DNA of 64,000 nt from Pipra filicauda (lineage: Eukaryota; Chordata; Aves; Passeriformes; Pipridae), in NCBI RefSeq assembly GCF_003945595.2, contig NW_024104426.1:682001-746000 (forward strand), written 5' to 3'. Made by a program: the position numbers and the translations under genes. A model generated the notes under the pieces. It was not told where the DNA came from and made no database searches. It saw only the letters and a program-made list of their open reading frames with translations. Of the stretch, positions 35,280 through 47,600 are shown piece after piece. How positions within the stretch are numbered: position 1 is the stretch's first letter; each line of letters opens with the position of its first letter.

Positions 35280-35640
35280 ACTCAGGGCACCTAATCCCAC
35301 TCTGGTTACGCTGGTGCAGTAATCCAGCCCCGTCAGTCTGGATCTGTTGCCCGGGGAGACGGTCCCACCCTCCTCCCCCTTCATCCTGAGCAGCAAGGAG
35401 ATCCAGGCAGTTTTAACCAAGATCAGCTCTCTAATCAAGCTCACCGCCTGCGAGAGCTTGTCTCTGCCCATTGACCGCAGAGGGACAGGAGACTCCTGAG
35501 GCCAAAGTTGATTTCTGTGAGTATTGTTCCCACTCAGCCGGTGATCCTTTTTATCCCTTGACAGCCCCAAGAGCTGAAGGAGTGGTGATAACCAATTTGG
35601 TTGCTAAGCTTAAACTGCTGGAGTGTTTCCCGGCAGACTT
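35280..35640. promoter_or_regulatory. Candidate element with paired TAATCC (OTX/CRX-type) sites
   Basis: TAATCC occurs at 35292-35297 and 35320-35325, with CTAATCAAG nearby at about 35431. TAATCC is the site of K50 homeodomains such as OTX2 and CRX, regulators of retina and anterior brain. The surrounding DNA is free of recognisable repeats. Function not shown. Confidence 0.3.
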
Positions 35641-36164
35641 GTGTGGCAGGTCACTCGTGGGTCAGAAGGACTTTGGGGCTCTGGTAGTGGGATGTCTTCT
35701 GCAGGGAATTGCTCTTGGAGCAGTCCTAGAGCTTCATTGGTGCTTAAGAGCACAAAGTTCATGGCTTCCTGGTGGATCTGCTCATCCTTTTCCAACTTTT
35801 TAAAGCTATTTTTTCCCAGTAATATTTCAATTTATCGCTATTCAACACTAATAAACATTCCTATTACAGTATTTTAGCTGGTCTCTGCCATTTTTTTGGG
35901 CTTTGCTTTTGATGGAAAATCACTGTCTCCAGGAGCTGAAAGGTCAACAGATTCATTTTTCTGTTCCAAAAGCTCTTCACTAAAGAGATGAGCCACAGGA
36001 ACTCTGCTAAAAATCTTCCTTGTGGTGGCATCCTTGGTGTGCTTTGGACTTGATGGATATGGTTCTTCACCCTGTGCCCCTGTGCCTTTCACCCATCCTT
36101 CATCATCCCTTGGCTTTTGAGTGTCTCATCTCAAAACTAAGTGTTTGTAGGACTGGGGCTTTAA

Positions 36165-36335
36165 ACAGTTGAAATATAAAATAATTAAGGTTTGTAATGC
36201 AGCCTCAGAGTAAAATGAATGATCTGGTCTGCCCGCAGCTTGATTTTTTAGAGACAAGTATTTGTTCTATTACTTATTGATGTTGCTAATTGCCATCTGA
36301 GGATTTGGAGGAGCAGGATGCATTACTGGATGTGG
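36165..36335. promoter_or_regulatory. Candidate conserved non-coding element
   Basis: AT-rich, repeat-free segment with TAATTA (36182-36187), GCTAATTGCC (36285-36294) and GCATTACTGG (about 36320). It resembles vertebrate developmental enhancers, and no coding frame explains it. Confidence 0.35.
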
Positions 36336-38373
36336 AGCCCTTCTGAGATAAATGAGCTCTGAGAAGAAAAGAATTTGCTGTAGTAGTTCCAGAATATGTG
36401 TTGCATTTTGCAAAGGCACCCAGTGCTCTGCATCTCCTTGCAGAGAGAAAGAGCTGCTGGTGCTCAGCTCTTTTGTTTAGGAAGCCACAAAATGCAGTTG
36501 CCCCATTTTAAAATCCTGAATTTCAAAATGCTGAGCCAAGAACTTAGGTTTGGGTCATGCTTGAATGCTTGCAGGTTTGCTTTCCTGAATCAAAGACAAA
36601 CTCTTCTCCCTCTCTCATGCCCACACACATCACACACATCTACACACACAGAGGGAGGAGAGAGAGGAGGATGTGACAGAGGGAGCTCTTACTGTTCTGT
36701 TGAAACTAAATGTCCATTAGGAAAATAAACACACTCAAGGAAAAAAAAAAAACAACCAACAAATCATTGCATCCACATTAGACATTGAAGAGGTTATTTC
36801 TTCACATGTACAGTATACATCTTTTCATATACCAGATCTCTCTTGTATTGGAGCATGAACATTAACCTCCTACAATTCACCTTGGTTTGCAAACTGTAAG
36901 AATCAATTCTCCTAAAATGGATGTTCACATCTAGTTAGCCTTCTGCATTATCTCAGCTGGAGAGGTCACTAAAAATAGTTGTATAGCACTTTAAATTTTC
37001 AACAGGGAGACTTTATTATCGTTTAGATCCATCATCGTTGCTTTACCTACCACGGTTCTTCCAGCTGAAGTAATGCACAGAGCTGGTAGTGGCTAAGTGT
37101 TTTCAGAGTTCATGCACTGATGAGCAGGACAGCTTGGACAATATCTGAATTGCTAGCAACAGCAAACTGAGCAAGCTGCATGGGCAGCATAACACTGGTT
37201 CAGTAAATCCCCTCTGCTTCAACTATTTCAACAAAAATGCCTTTTTTTTTTCTGCTCTCCTGCACTGCAGAAGCAGGACTGAGTTGTCACCGTGTGCTGC
37301 CCTGATCCTGCACACAGTTACCTTCATGAACTGCAGTCCTCAGCCTCTCCCCAGTCCCGCTGAAGTCAATGAGATATTTGTGCCAGGAAGCGTTGAGGGG
37401 CTGAGGGGTCACACCCACATTGTGTGGGACAGGGTGACAGAAGAAAGGCCATTCTCGACGGTGCTGTAGCACAATTTTCACTTGTTGTCTTTATTACTGC
37501 TAACAATTTCCTGTGCTTTGTTAGGAATAAGTCACCTTGCCAAGGCTCTCGCAGCCTTCCAGGCATTACAACTTGCTGTTCACGTGTCACCTCTGTATGT
37601 CACTACATACATGTGGATGTGGGTGTACATTCTGTCTATTCAGGTTTGTTTGTGTTACAAGACTGACTCAGCCATTATGAGACTTCTAAGTTTCACCTTC
37701 CAAGTATACACACATGAGGCCACAGTGCCTTGGCCCAGCCACTCACACTGGCATTGCTGATCTTGTTTGCACTTAGAGAATATTTATTTAGGCAATGAGA
37801 GCAAGGCTCAGAGAAGACATGAAATGCCTGGCAGCATTAACAAAGTGTCAGAAGGCACAAAGAGCGATGGAGCAGACTGACTCCTTCGTTACATTGCAAA
37901 GTAAGTGTAATTAAGGAATTACTTCTTTCATTTCTTTGATGGAATGGTATTAATTATTTGTTGTGTAAATAAATAAAAAACCTTTCCTTCAGTCTTAGTT
38001 GCTGAGCTCCACATTGCATCTCTCTGTCAATTTGAGCCAGAACCAAACACATCTGAAGATCAGCAGAGAGATTCCCATTGACTTCAGTGGCCATTAGATC
38101 AGGTCCTGCTACAGCATCACGAAACTACAATCCTCAGGGCTTTGATTACCTGGACATGAAAAAATTTGTAATAAGCCATACAACAGAACCTGAAAGAAAT
38201 GTCTTTCCACCCTTGCAATCCCGCATCATAACTCCGGAGGAGGCTGTGCTAGCAGGCATTCAGAAAATCCAGAGAGGACCTCACTGTCTTGGAGCTTGGT
38301 GAAATGGGTTACAGCTTTCCTATTGGAGCTACAAGGAAAATCTCTCATGATGGGTATCAACATGGGTACAAAC

Positions 38374-38706
38374 ATAGAATCATAGAACGGTTTGGGTTGG
38401 GAGGGACCTTAAAGATCATCTCATTCCAACCCCCTGCCAAGGGTAGGGACACCTTCCACTCTCCCAGGTTGCTCCAAGCCCCGTCCAACCTGGCCTTGAA
38501 CACTTCCAGGGATGGGGCAGCCACAGCTTCTGTGGGCAACCTGTGCCAGGGCTAAACCACCCTCACAGGGAAGAATTTTTCATAACATCTTATATCCAGT
38601 CTAACCTTGCCCTCTGTCAGTTTGAAGCCATTCCCCCTCATCCTGTCACTCCATGCCCTTTTCAAAGTCCCTCTCCAGCTCTCTTGTAGCCTCCTTTGGA
38701 CTTCAG
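38374..38706 (-). mobile_element. CR1 LINE 3' fragment
   Basis: Begins with the reversed CR1 tail (CATAGAATCATAGAAC) and continues with the characteristic 3' region (CCTTAAAGATCATCTCATTC, TTGAACACTTCCAGGGATGG). It is 5'-truncated like most avian CR1 copies. It is the leftmost CR1 in the window. Confidence 0.93.
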
Positions 38707-41458
38707 CTGTGCCAAACAGTGAAGATATTGATTCAGATTTCTCAGTCCAAGTACCACGTAAATTAAATGAAAATTACCACCGTGCAGAGGTCTGGGAATA
38801 TTTTCAACTGCCAACATCTCTGTGTGAGATGGAAGAAGTACACAGCTTTGAGTGTTGTGTGATCTTACTCATGTCTCTTATTTCTGCCTCGGAGGAGGTT
38901 CAGGAAGTGGCCTTAGAAAAATGAGCTACCTGTATTTTTTATCTTGCAAATGCTTGCTCACAAGGAGAGTCCTTCATTGAATGCTGTTCATACAAGTCAG
39001 GCCTGATCATATCCAGCTGGCATCTGCTAACAACCCAGGATGAAAGCTCTGGATTCCAAGGAAGCTGGTGGACCTTTAAGTCAGGGATACACCAGATTAA
39101 CAAAGCTTTTAGTAAAAGTCAGCAGAGGCAGAAATCTGTGAACTGGGCTATGCTGGCACAGTGGGCTAATAATGGCTCTTATGTCCCTCAAGGACAACCA
39201 CATGGACATCCTGAGAGTACCCACACTCACATAGCAGCTGTGGCCCTGCCACCATCAAACTTCCACCCAGCCCAGGGCACTGGGATCCCTCTGGCACTGG
39301 GACATTAGAGGTCACAGCCCACAGGATTTGGGGCAAGGCTGAGGCACTTGAAGGAAGCACCTGGGTGTTCTCATGATGGATCCCCTGCCCTGCAGTGTCT
39401 GTTTGCTCATATCATACTCTCCCTTGTCCATGTGCTCTTTGCTTTAGCATAGTTTCAACCCTCATGGTCCCCTTTTTTCTGCTCCTCCCTTTTCCCAGCT
39501 CCCTCTTTCCCATCGCCCACGGACAGTCCCTCTCCCCATATCTCTCTGGAGTTTATCTGATCCCCACCTAGGCTCAGTAAAAGACCTGGCAGCAACGTGG
39601 GGCTGCCAGGTGGACCCTTCTGCTAATGACACACACCTTCTTCACACCCCCTGCTTGTCCTCATTGTAACGAGGTCAGAATGACCTGACCTAAGAAGGAG
39701 ATGCCAGGGAAGAGCAGAACACCGTGGTCCTGCAAGGCTCCACCCCAGTGAGGGATTTTCTGAGCCAGAAGAGGATTTCTCTCCCACAAACCTCCCTTTG
39801 AATGGTGAAAACTTTTATCACCCACAGCATCTTGTGTCCCAGCACAACTAAACATGGTGCTAACTGTCACAGCATCTCCTGTCTGGAAGCCCTGTTGTGA
39901 TCACCTGTTTTTTTGCATCAGGTGTAAGAAGGAAAACAAGAAAACAAAGCACTGTTTACATCCTGCTGTAACCATCACCCGCTTCTTAGAACCATATAAA
40001 CCCCATGAATTCTTGAGTATTAATTCAAGGTTTTTCCCGTTTGATTATTAGCCATGAAAGCATTGATTGTTTTCAATATGGGTGTCTTCTGGATGCAAAA
40101 TATACAAGCAATACAGAGGCCACCACACATGGGAGGGATTGAGTCTTGGTTAAAATGTGTTATCCACAGAGTTTATGGGCACATTGGGACACTCCATGGA
40201 TAAGGCATCTTAATTTTATGGGTTATGAGCTGCAGGTGAATGTTTTAGCTAGCTGGAGAAGAGCCCCGAAAGAAATAGGGAGGCTTTCAAAGGAAAGGAG
40301 ACATTCTCCTAATGGATTTTCAGTCTCTCCAGCCTCACTCTACAGAAAACCTCCAATTTGTGTGTCTTATCTCAGAAGAGCATTTCCACACTGAATTGCC
40401 AGCAAAGTGGTGGGCAAGTGGCAGTGGGACTGCAGATGCCCCAGTCCATGCTGAATGCAGAGCACAGCAGAGCCCCTCAAGATGGTCTTGGTGGCACAGA
40501 GGAATAGACATGATGGTGAGCAAGGCTTGGAGGAGCCAGTGCCTGGTGAACAGACCCTGATGGGCACTATGACACATTCAGGTGTATTTGCACCCCACTT
40601 TTCATCTATGGTCACCTGGAAGCCTCTCTGAGTGTGTGCAGGAGGAGAGGCTGGCACTGACCCCCACGTCTGTGCAGCTCATTTCAGAGCCCAAAGCCAA
40701 GTGTGCCATTTTTTCACTGGCATGGGCAGGTCCCCTGGTGCTACCTCTGGGGCAAAAACGGGTAAATTCAGGCTGAGGAGAGGAGGTGGTGCCAGAGCAC
40801 ACAAAAAAACAGCCACCGGGGACTGTTCCTTTGCCTTTTGGGAAGGGGCAGCAGCCTGGATTAGGGTTAAACGGATTTGTGCTTGCAGGACCCTGGGTCT
40901 CTAATTGGGTTTTTTTTTTTAATTCCTGTAATCCTGGATGATTTGGAGCAGATGCTTTGAGATTACTGCCAGGGCCCAAAGGTGACTGCAGGAAGAAAAC
41001 AGTCGGTGCCTGGCTGGCAGCAGTGCAGTGGGCTGGGGGTGTTGCTGTCCCTGGGGAGCTTCTCCCCTGCTTAGAGAGGCTGCAGCACCAGCAGGGGTTG
41101 GCCTGAGCTGGGTTTTGGCCCTGCATCAGGATTTGGGGTGACTTGAAGTCACCTTTGCCCTCCCAGCAGCCTGCAGGTGGCAAGGGGACAAAGCCCATTT
41201 CCCAGGAGACAGCTGTTGGGAAAGACAAAACCATACGGAGTTGCCAGAGAGAGTTTATTTTTCCTGCCTGCTCCTGAGCATGTGTGAAAATCTCCTGGGT
41301 GTTGGCAGAAACCCTCACACCTGAAACCCCAATGTGAAGCTGTGAAGGTGCCCCACCAGCCATCCATGGCCTCAGTGGATCCCCTGAGTGAGATCTCTCT
41401 GTAAAACCCATCAAAGGATGAGGCTTCAGCTGCTGCTGAATATCAGACATCGAATATT
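38707..41458. other. Intergenic DNA between CR1 copies
   Basis: No gene was recognised. An AT-rich patch at 39985-40085 carries TTTGATTATTAGCC and GCATTGATTG and may be a small conserved element. A long minus-strand open frame (41450-40602) is noted under findings. Confidence 0.4.
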
Positions 41459-41752
41459 GATGGGGACAGACCTTTTAAAAGGCACTAGGACAAAGGCCAA
41501 GGGTTTTAAACCAAAGAGGGTATATTCAGTCTGGATATAAGGATGAAATCTTTTATGATGAGGTTGGTGAGGCACTGACACAGGTTGCCCTCAGAGGTGG
41601 TGGATGCCCCATCCCTGGAAAAATTCAAGGCTAGGTTGGACAGGACTCTGAGCAACCTGTTCCATTTGAAGGTATCCCTTGCTCACTGCAGAGGGGTTGG
41701 ACTTTAAAGGTCACTTCCAACCCAAACCATCCTATGATTCTGTGATTCCATG
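41459..41752 (+). mobile_element. CR1 LINE 3' fragment
   Basis: Contains CR1 3' blocks (GAGGCACTGACACAGGTTGC, ATGCCCCATCCCTGG) and ends CTATGATTCTGTGATTC, the CR1 tail octamer. It is old and diverged. Confidence 0.9.
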
Positions 41753-41929
41753 AAAATCTTTTAAACAAAGGCTTGATCTTGGCTTAGCACCATCCTCCAG
41801 CACTTTTCCCAGGCCCTGCTGGAGCTGAGTGGCACTTGTTTGGCTTTTGCGGGAAAGACCAAGGGACAGCATTGACCAGAGGGACAGCAAAAAGCATGGG
41901 AGAGGAGGACAATGAGTTTGGCCCAGGAG

Positions 41930-42299
41930 ACAAGTGAAGGGGTTGTTCAGCCTGGAGAAAAGAAGGCTCAGGGGGGACTTTAATGCTCTCTACAACTCCC
42001 TGAAAGGAGGCTGTAGCCAGGTGGGGGTTTGTCTCTTTCCCAGGTTACAAGGGACAGGACAAAAGGAAATGGCCTCAAGTTGCACCAGAGTAGGTTTAGA
42101 TTGGATGTTAAGAAAACTTTCTTCACTGAAAGGGTGGTCAGGCATTGGAACAGGCTGCCCAGGGCGGTGGTGGAGTCACCATCCCTGGAAGCATTCAAAA
42201 GGCATGTGGATGTGGCAGTCTGGGACATGGTGCTGGGTTATTGGTTGGACTTGATGTTCTTAGGGGTCTTTTCCAGCATTAACAGTTCTATGATTCTAG
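41930..42299 (+). mobile_element. CR1 LINE 3' fragment
   Basis: Begins with the GTTCAGCCTGGAGAA block, passes through AGGGACAGGACAAAAGGAAA and ends AGTTCTATGATTCTAG. It lies 180 bp after another plus-strand CR1, so they are two separate insertions: each has its own tail. Confidence 0.92.
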
Positions 42300-42654
42300 A
42301 AAAATGAAGTTTCCTGTATACCAACTCAGGGAATTCTGAGGATATTTTAAAAAACCCCCTTACCTATAATCAGCTTCTGCACAATGTAAAAATCCATTTA
42401 AGATGATGTACAAGAATATTTGGGTTTTCTTGGCCCAACAGGACTCTTTACTGTCCACTCACCAGTTCTTCCTTCCTTTGTCTCTTCACAGCTCCAGGTA
42501 GGATGAGCTGTAACCTGTATTCAATCCATGGGAAACTGCCTAACCTGATACAAAATATTGGGAGGCTGGATCCAAAAGCAAACCTGTGTTTGTCTGTGGG
42601 TTCCAGCAGCAGTTTTGCAAATCTCTAATACTGCAACTTCAAGCAGCCATTTAG

Positions 42655-42925
42655 GCTAAAATCTCTTCCCTGATCTTAAATATTTAACAAATACCATACA
42701 AAGGCGTGTAATATCTGCAATATTCATAGCCTTGGTGGCAGGCTGAAAACACTTGGATTTGCGTGGGGTTATCTGAGGTTTTCCTTTGAAGACCAGTAGA
42801 TTTCCGTTGCTCCTTTGTCACTGAACATTGCCATACAACATTAATAGCACATAACTGATTATTCGTAGGCCATTTGTGACAATATGATGGCTCAGAGGTG
42901 GTGGCAGTAAACAAAAGCACATCTT
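42655..42925. promoter_or_regulatory. Candidate conserved non-coding element
   Basis: Repeat-free, AT-leaning 270 bp directly after a CR1-rich block. It contains CATTAATAGC, ACTGATTATTCG and TCCTTTGTC motifs. It is distinct from the GC-richer surroundings and has no coding frame of note. A developmental enhancer is a reasonable guess. Confidence 0.33.
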
Positions 42926-43850
42926 AAAAAGCTTAAACAAGATGTGTGTACAGGCTGACTTGTACGAGGCACAGATTAACTACGATTATTAGTAAATACA
43001 AGCCCCAAGCCAGGAAAGCACTTAAGCACAATCTTATGCCCCATTGGCTTCCCAGTGCAGCCTCTCCATCAATGCCTGGGAGACTTCAGTGTGTACCAAT
43101 GCTCAGTGTTGGCCCATGGTGTGCAGGAACTGGGATGTGGAGCCAGGGTTGCAAAGACCCTCTCACATGAAAGCCGTCATGTAGGTGGATACCAGTGGTG
43201 TCTTCCTCATGGAACAGGCATTGTCATCCTCCTTCACTGAGAAAGGAAGAGAAGAGTTTATCTGATAGCACTAACATTAAATGTTTGGATAGAAAAGCTC
43301 GCAGCCAGCAATTGCTGCTTGGCAGAGCCAGCTGCTTAGAGAGGCATTGGGTTGGGCTATTTAAAGGTGCTGTTGATCCCCAGCCCGCTCGCGGCATCCA
43401 CGGATCTCCATGCCTGGAAAGGAGTGAGAGCTCAGACCTGCTGAGGGTGGCAAGGAGAAAGGGGGTCCAGGACAGCCCGATTTGGGAAAGCATGAACATG
43501 CGAGTGAGGACTGCAGAAGTGGGTGGTGGTGATGACCACGAGAAGGAAACACGGATGAGCAGAGCTGTGTCTGTGCCCCCACGTGCAGTGTTAGGGTCCA
43601 GAGCTGCCTCAGGGTTGAGGCAAGGCTCACCAATCTTCACTGCATGGATCAGCCACGGAAACACCCTCCTCACCGATCCTGAGCCACACCAGGGCTGGGC
43701 CAGGAGAGGTGGCAGCAGGGACAGGCAGCAGGAGCAGTGGGTCGCTGCGCTCAGACGGGGGGGACCATGGCCAGGGCAACCACCAGTGGAGGAGCTGGAA
43801 TTGTTTGGGGTTTTCAAATTTTATTTCCCCCTATACAGGTATAGAAGTAT

Positions 43851-44330
43851 CATAGAATGGTAGAAGGGTTTGGGTTGGAAGGCACCTTAATGACCATCTT
43901 GTTCTAACCCCCTGCCATGGGCAGGGACACCTTCCACTAGACCAGGTTGCTCCAAGCCCCGTCCAACCTGGCCTTGAACACTTCCAGGGATGGGGCAGCC
44001 ACAGCTTCTCTGGACAACCTGTGCCAGGGCCTCACCACCCTCACAGTGAAGAATTCCTTCCTAATATCTAATCTAAACCTGTCCTCTGACAGTTTAAAGC
44101 CATTCCTCCTTGTTCTATCACTCCAGACCCTTGTCAAAAGCCCCTCTCCAGCTCTCCTGTAGCCCCTTTAGGTGCTAGAAGATTCTCTAAAATCTCCCCA
44201 GAGTCTTGTGTTCCGCAGGCTGAACAACCCCAGCTCTCTCAGCCTGCCTTCATAGGAGAGGTGTTCCAGCCCTCTGAGCATCTTCGTGGCTTCCTCTGGA
44301 CTCACTCCAACAGCTCCCTGTATACCTGAA
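43851..44330 (-). mobile_element. CR1 LINE 3' fragment, about 480 bp
   Basis: The longest CR1 copy here. It begins with reversed tail CATAGAATGG, then GGAAGGCACCTTAATGACCA, and extends into the TGAACAACCCCAGCTCTCTC block further 5' in the element. 5'-truncated. Confidence 0.93.
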
Positions 44331-44554
44331 GTAAAGTTCTGGGTAAGGACCTGGCCTTCAGTTCCCACTTCTGCCTACCCCTTCCTAATTAAAGCTGCTC
44401 CCCTTCACTGAGCTCCTGGCCCAAATCGGGAGCAAAGAAGCCCTGAAATTTGGGTGAGGGGCTGGGTGCACCCGTGCTTGGTGCCGTGTCCCGCTCAGTC
44501 ACCACTCAGCCAAACCCCAAGGCTTTGGGAGAAAAGTAAAATTCCTGTCTGTCC

Positions 44555-44690
44555 GGGGCCGGTCCCGGCGCTGCTGCGGAGCAAGAGCTCCCCCGTGTGA
44601 GAGCCGGGAGCCGCCGGCCGTCGGAGCGGGGGAGCCGCGGGCACCGGCGGGCTCAGCTCCCGACACCCACGGCTACGACTATTTTTACTA
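44555..44690. promoter_or_regulatory. Orphan CpG island in the gene desert
   Basis: About 135 bp with many CpGs (GCCGCCGGCCGTCGGAGCGG and similar), directly followed by a T/A-rich (ATTT)n run at 44690-44735. No gene starts here as far as I can see. It could be an enhancer-like CpG island or the promoter of an unannotated non-coding RNA. Confidence 0.4.
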
Positions 44691-47600
44691 TTTAATTATT
44701 ATTTATTTGTTTATTTATTTAGGTTTAAAAACATTTATACAAAACAAACCAAGACCCCCTGCTGACCCACGGGGCGGCTTCTTCCCGGATCTCACGAAAG
44801 AACGCGGTCATTATGGCAGGACTGGGCAACCCGCTGTTCAGTATTGCTCTGTATTGCATCTCATCTGAACCTGCAGTAATTCCGCGTGGGCTCTGCAAAT
44901 GGCTTTACCCCACGTCTGACCGCTGGCTGTGGGACACAGATTCCTCCCGATTCCCGTTTTCTGCTTCTTCCAAAAGGACAGGGGCACCAATTCGTCATTC
45001 TTTTGGTTTGACTTGTAATTTCTCCAAGGGCTGCAGTCGTTTATCAGTCCCACTGGAATTTGCCTCTTGCCAAAGCAGCCCAAACACAACAAACCACAAA
45101 GCCACGTTTTGTTTTGTGCTCACTCAAATTTGCTTACTCAGGGTCCCATCCTGTCCTTCTGATGGACTTCTCAGCTCAGTGCCAAGCACGGCCAGGTCAG
45201 GGCTCTTCCAGGGCAGCCTCAGAGCAGTGTAGGACTGGGTGTCACATCCACAAATCTTGGCAGGAACTTGGACAGATGGTCCAGCCAAAGCGTGTTCGTG
45301 TGATACCGGGGTATTGCTCTCGTGAAGGGGCAGCACTTGATGCCACAGCTCCTGCTTGGGTGGGACTTACTCCAGGCATACCCCAGGGATGATATCCGTG
45401 AAACAAGGGCTGGCAAACCTCATCTTCCAGCCTGGTGAATAAAACCACGGGGCTGTGCTGGAGCTTTATAAGCAGAAGGACCTTTGGAGCCACATAGGTC
45501 ATGTTCGGTTTTCCCCACTCCCTGAGGTTTTCTCTCTGTCTGTCTGTAAAAGAAAAACTTGCCTCATCTGGATACATCAGTCCTGCTTCAAGCTAGGAAG
45601 TTATTCCTTTCTAGTGTTTTTGGGACCTGTTGCCATTCCACGCTGCCCACACTCCCTCCCTGCCCTTTGCTACTGTTACTTGCATGAAGAGGAGCACATT
45701 TATTCCCTTAGTGATCCCCACAAGCGTTTGCTGTCTGTGTCTGCCCTTCTCTGATGAGATGTGGTGCTCAAACACCCCTGCAGCCCCCAGGAAGGCAGTG
45801 GTGGGTACCAGGGTTGTCTTACCCTTCCAGGACAAATCCCTGACAAAAATCTCACCACACAGTCTTCCATCCTCCCTCTCCCCAGAGATGTCTCTGGCCG
45901 CAGCTAATGCCAGACCATTCTGCAAAAGCTCTAAACCCCTGGGATCTGAGCTCTGGGAGAGGAAGTCCAGGTCTTTTGATGCCACCTTGTGGAAACCTTG
46001 CTATCCTGCCATCAGCAGTGCCAGTGTCACCTCAGGGACAGGGTTGTGGGAGGCCAGGTCGGAGTGCTGATGGCTGGGGAATATTTTGGGATGAAAAACA
46101 GATCAGCTGTTGGGCATGTAAGTGTGTGCTCAGGCTTGTGCTCCTTGTATCCCTTGATCCTCCTGTGGCAAGTGGTGTGGCAAGAAAAGCAGCCGTTCTC
46201 AAAAGGATATAGAGAGCTGGAGTGAGCCTTGGACAAGCTTTAGGCATGCAAATCCAAAATTACAGTGCAAACCCATGCAAGCTCAGCAGCCTTCCAGTGA
46301 GGACCAATTTCGTGTCCACCCTGCTTGGAACAAAATATCCTCCATGCTTTCCCTGCTGTCCACATCTGCCCTGGTCAAATCCTCTCCCATGGGGAAGGGT
46401 AACCAGGCAATTCACACGTCTCCAGGTGTGCCCTTGACATTTTAATATCTGGACAGGATCAAGGTCTTCATTAAATGCAATTACAGGAGTTTTACGTTCA
46501 TAAAAGACCACCCAAAAAAGAGAGGAGCCATGCATACCCACATCCACTGCAGCCCTAAGAACTTCAAATGCATCCCTACCAGCAAAGCGTCCTTGCCAGC
46601 AGTCTACAAGCTGCAGGGTAATGGATTTCTTGGAGAACAGGAGGGGAATACTTTCCCTCCTGTTGAACCTGGACAACAGTAAAGGCAAGAATTTTCCTCT
46701 GTTCTTGATTTACCAGGGTCGTTCTTTACTATCTCCAGCAGGAAAGGATTTTGGCTAACCTGACAGATAAGTTGTTGCCTGAGTGGCACTTCTCTGAAAC
46801 ACAGGCTGAGCTCTTCCCATCCATCACACAGCATCAGACATCCTCCAGGCTACAAATTTTTACACAATCTGTGCCTTAAATCTTTCTGAGTGTCTTGCTT
46901 CAAGCCTGTACATCCCATGCAGCTCAGTATTTCAGCCCCTACTTGTGATATCAAATACAAGCATCTGTGTGGGTTTTTTTAATTTGGAAAGTATGGGCAA
47001 TGAACAAGTATCTTGAAATCTGAATATAAATATGAAGATGAAGTATTTTTGTGTGTTTTCCTGTATTGAACTTTGTCTTCTTTTTACTTTGGAATGGTCT
47101 GTCTTACAGCATAGAGGCCACAATAATTCAGTAACAGTAAAAGCTGCAAACTAAACGACCATAGATCAGGTCACATCAAACACCCCACAGTCAGTGGGGC
47201 CTGGTTGATTTACATCCAAGTTGTTCTTCAGGATACTGGCACTTCCAAGGTGCTCTTGCAAACTTGTATTACCACCTGAGGTACTTTGGAGGAGTAAAAC
47301 CTGCATAAGAGGTCAGAAGAAAAAGAGTCCTTGTTTTCCAGATGCAGAACCGAAAAACTCACAGCACCATCACTGCTTTGCGAAGGGAGTCCTGGGGATG
47401 CTGGTCTTCCACTTTACAGGGTTGAAAAAAGGGGATTTATTGAGAGAATGAGGAAATATTTGCTAAATTCTGTCCTGTACCATGAAACTGCCATTGGATA
47501 TGAAAAAGTGTGAGATTCCAGGGCAGAAGTCATAACCAATGCCAAGCCAAAAACTGTGAAAATGTGACCCTCTGAAAAGTCAGGTTAGGAATTCTTTCTT

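Noticed and set aside
38374..44330. Open frames within CR1 copies resembling short proteins
   Set aside because: They lie in the CR1 3' region, which is non-coding or the very end of ORF2, and are 5'-truncated.
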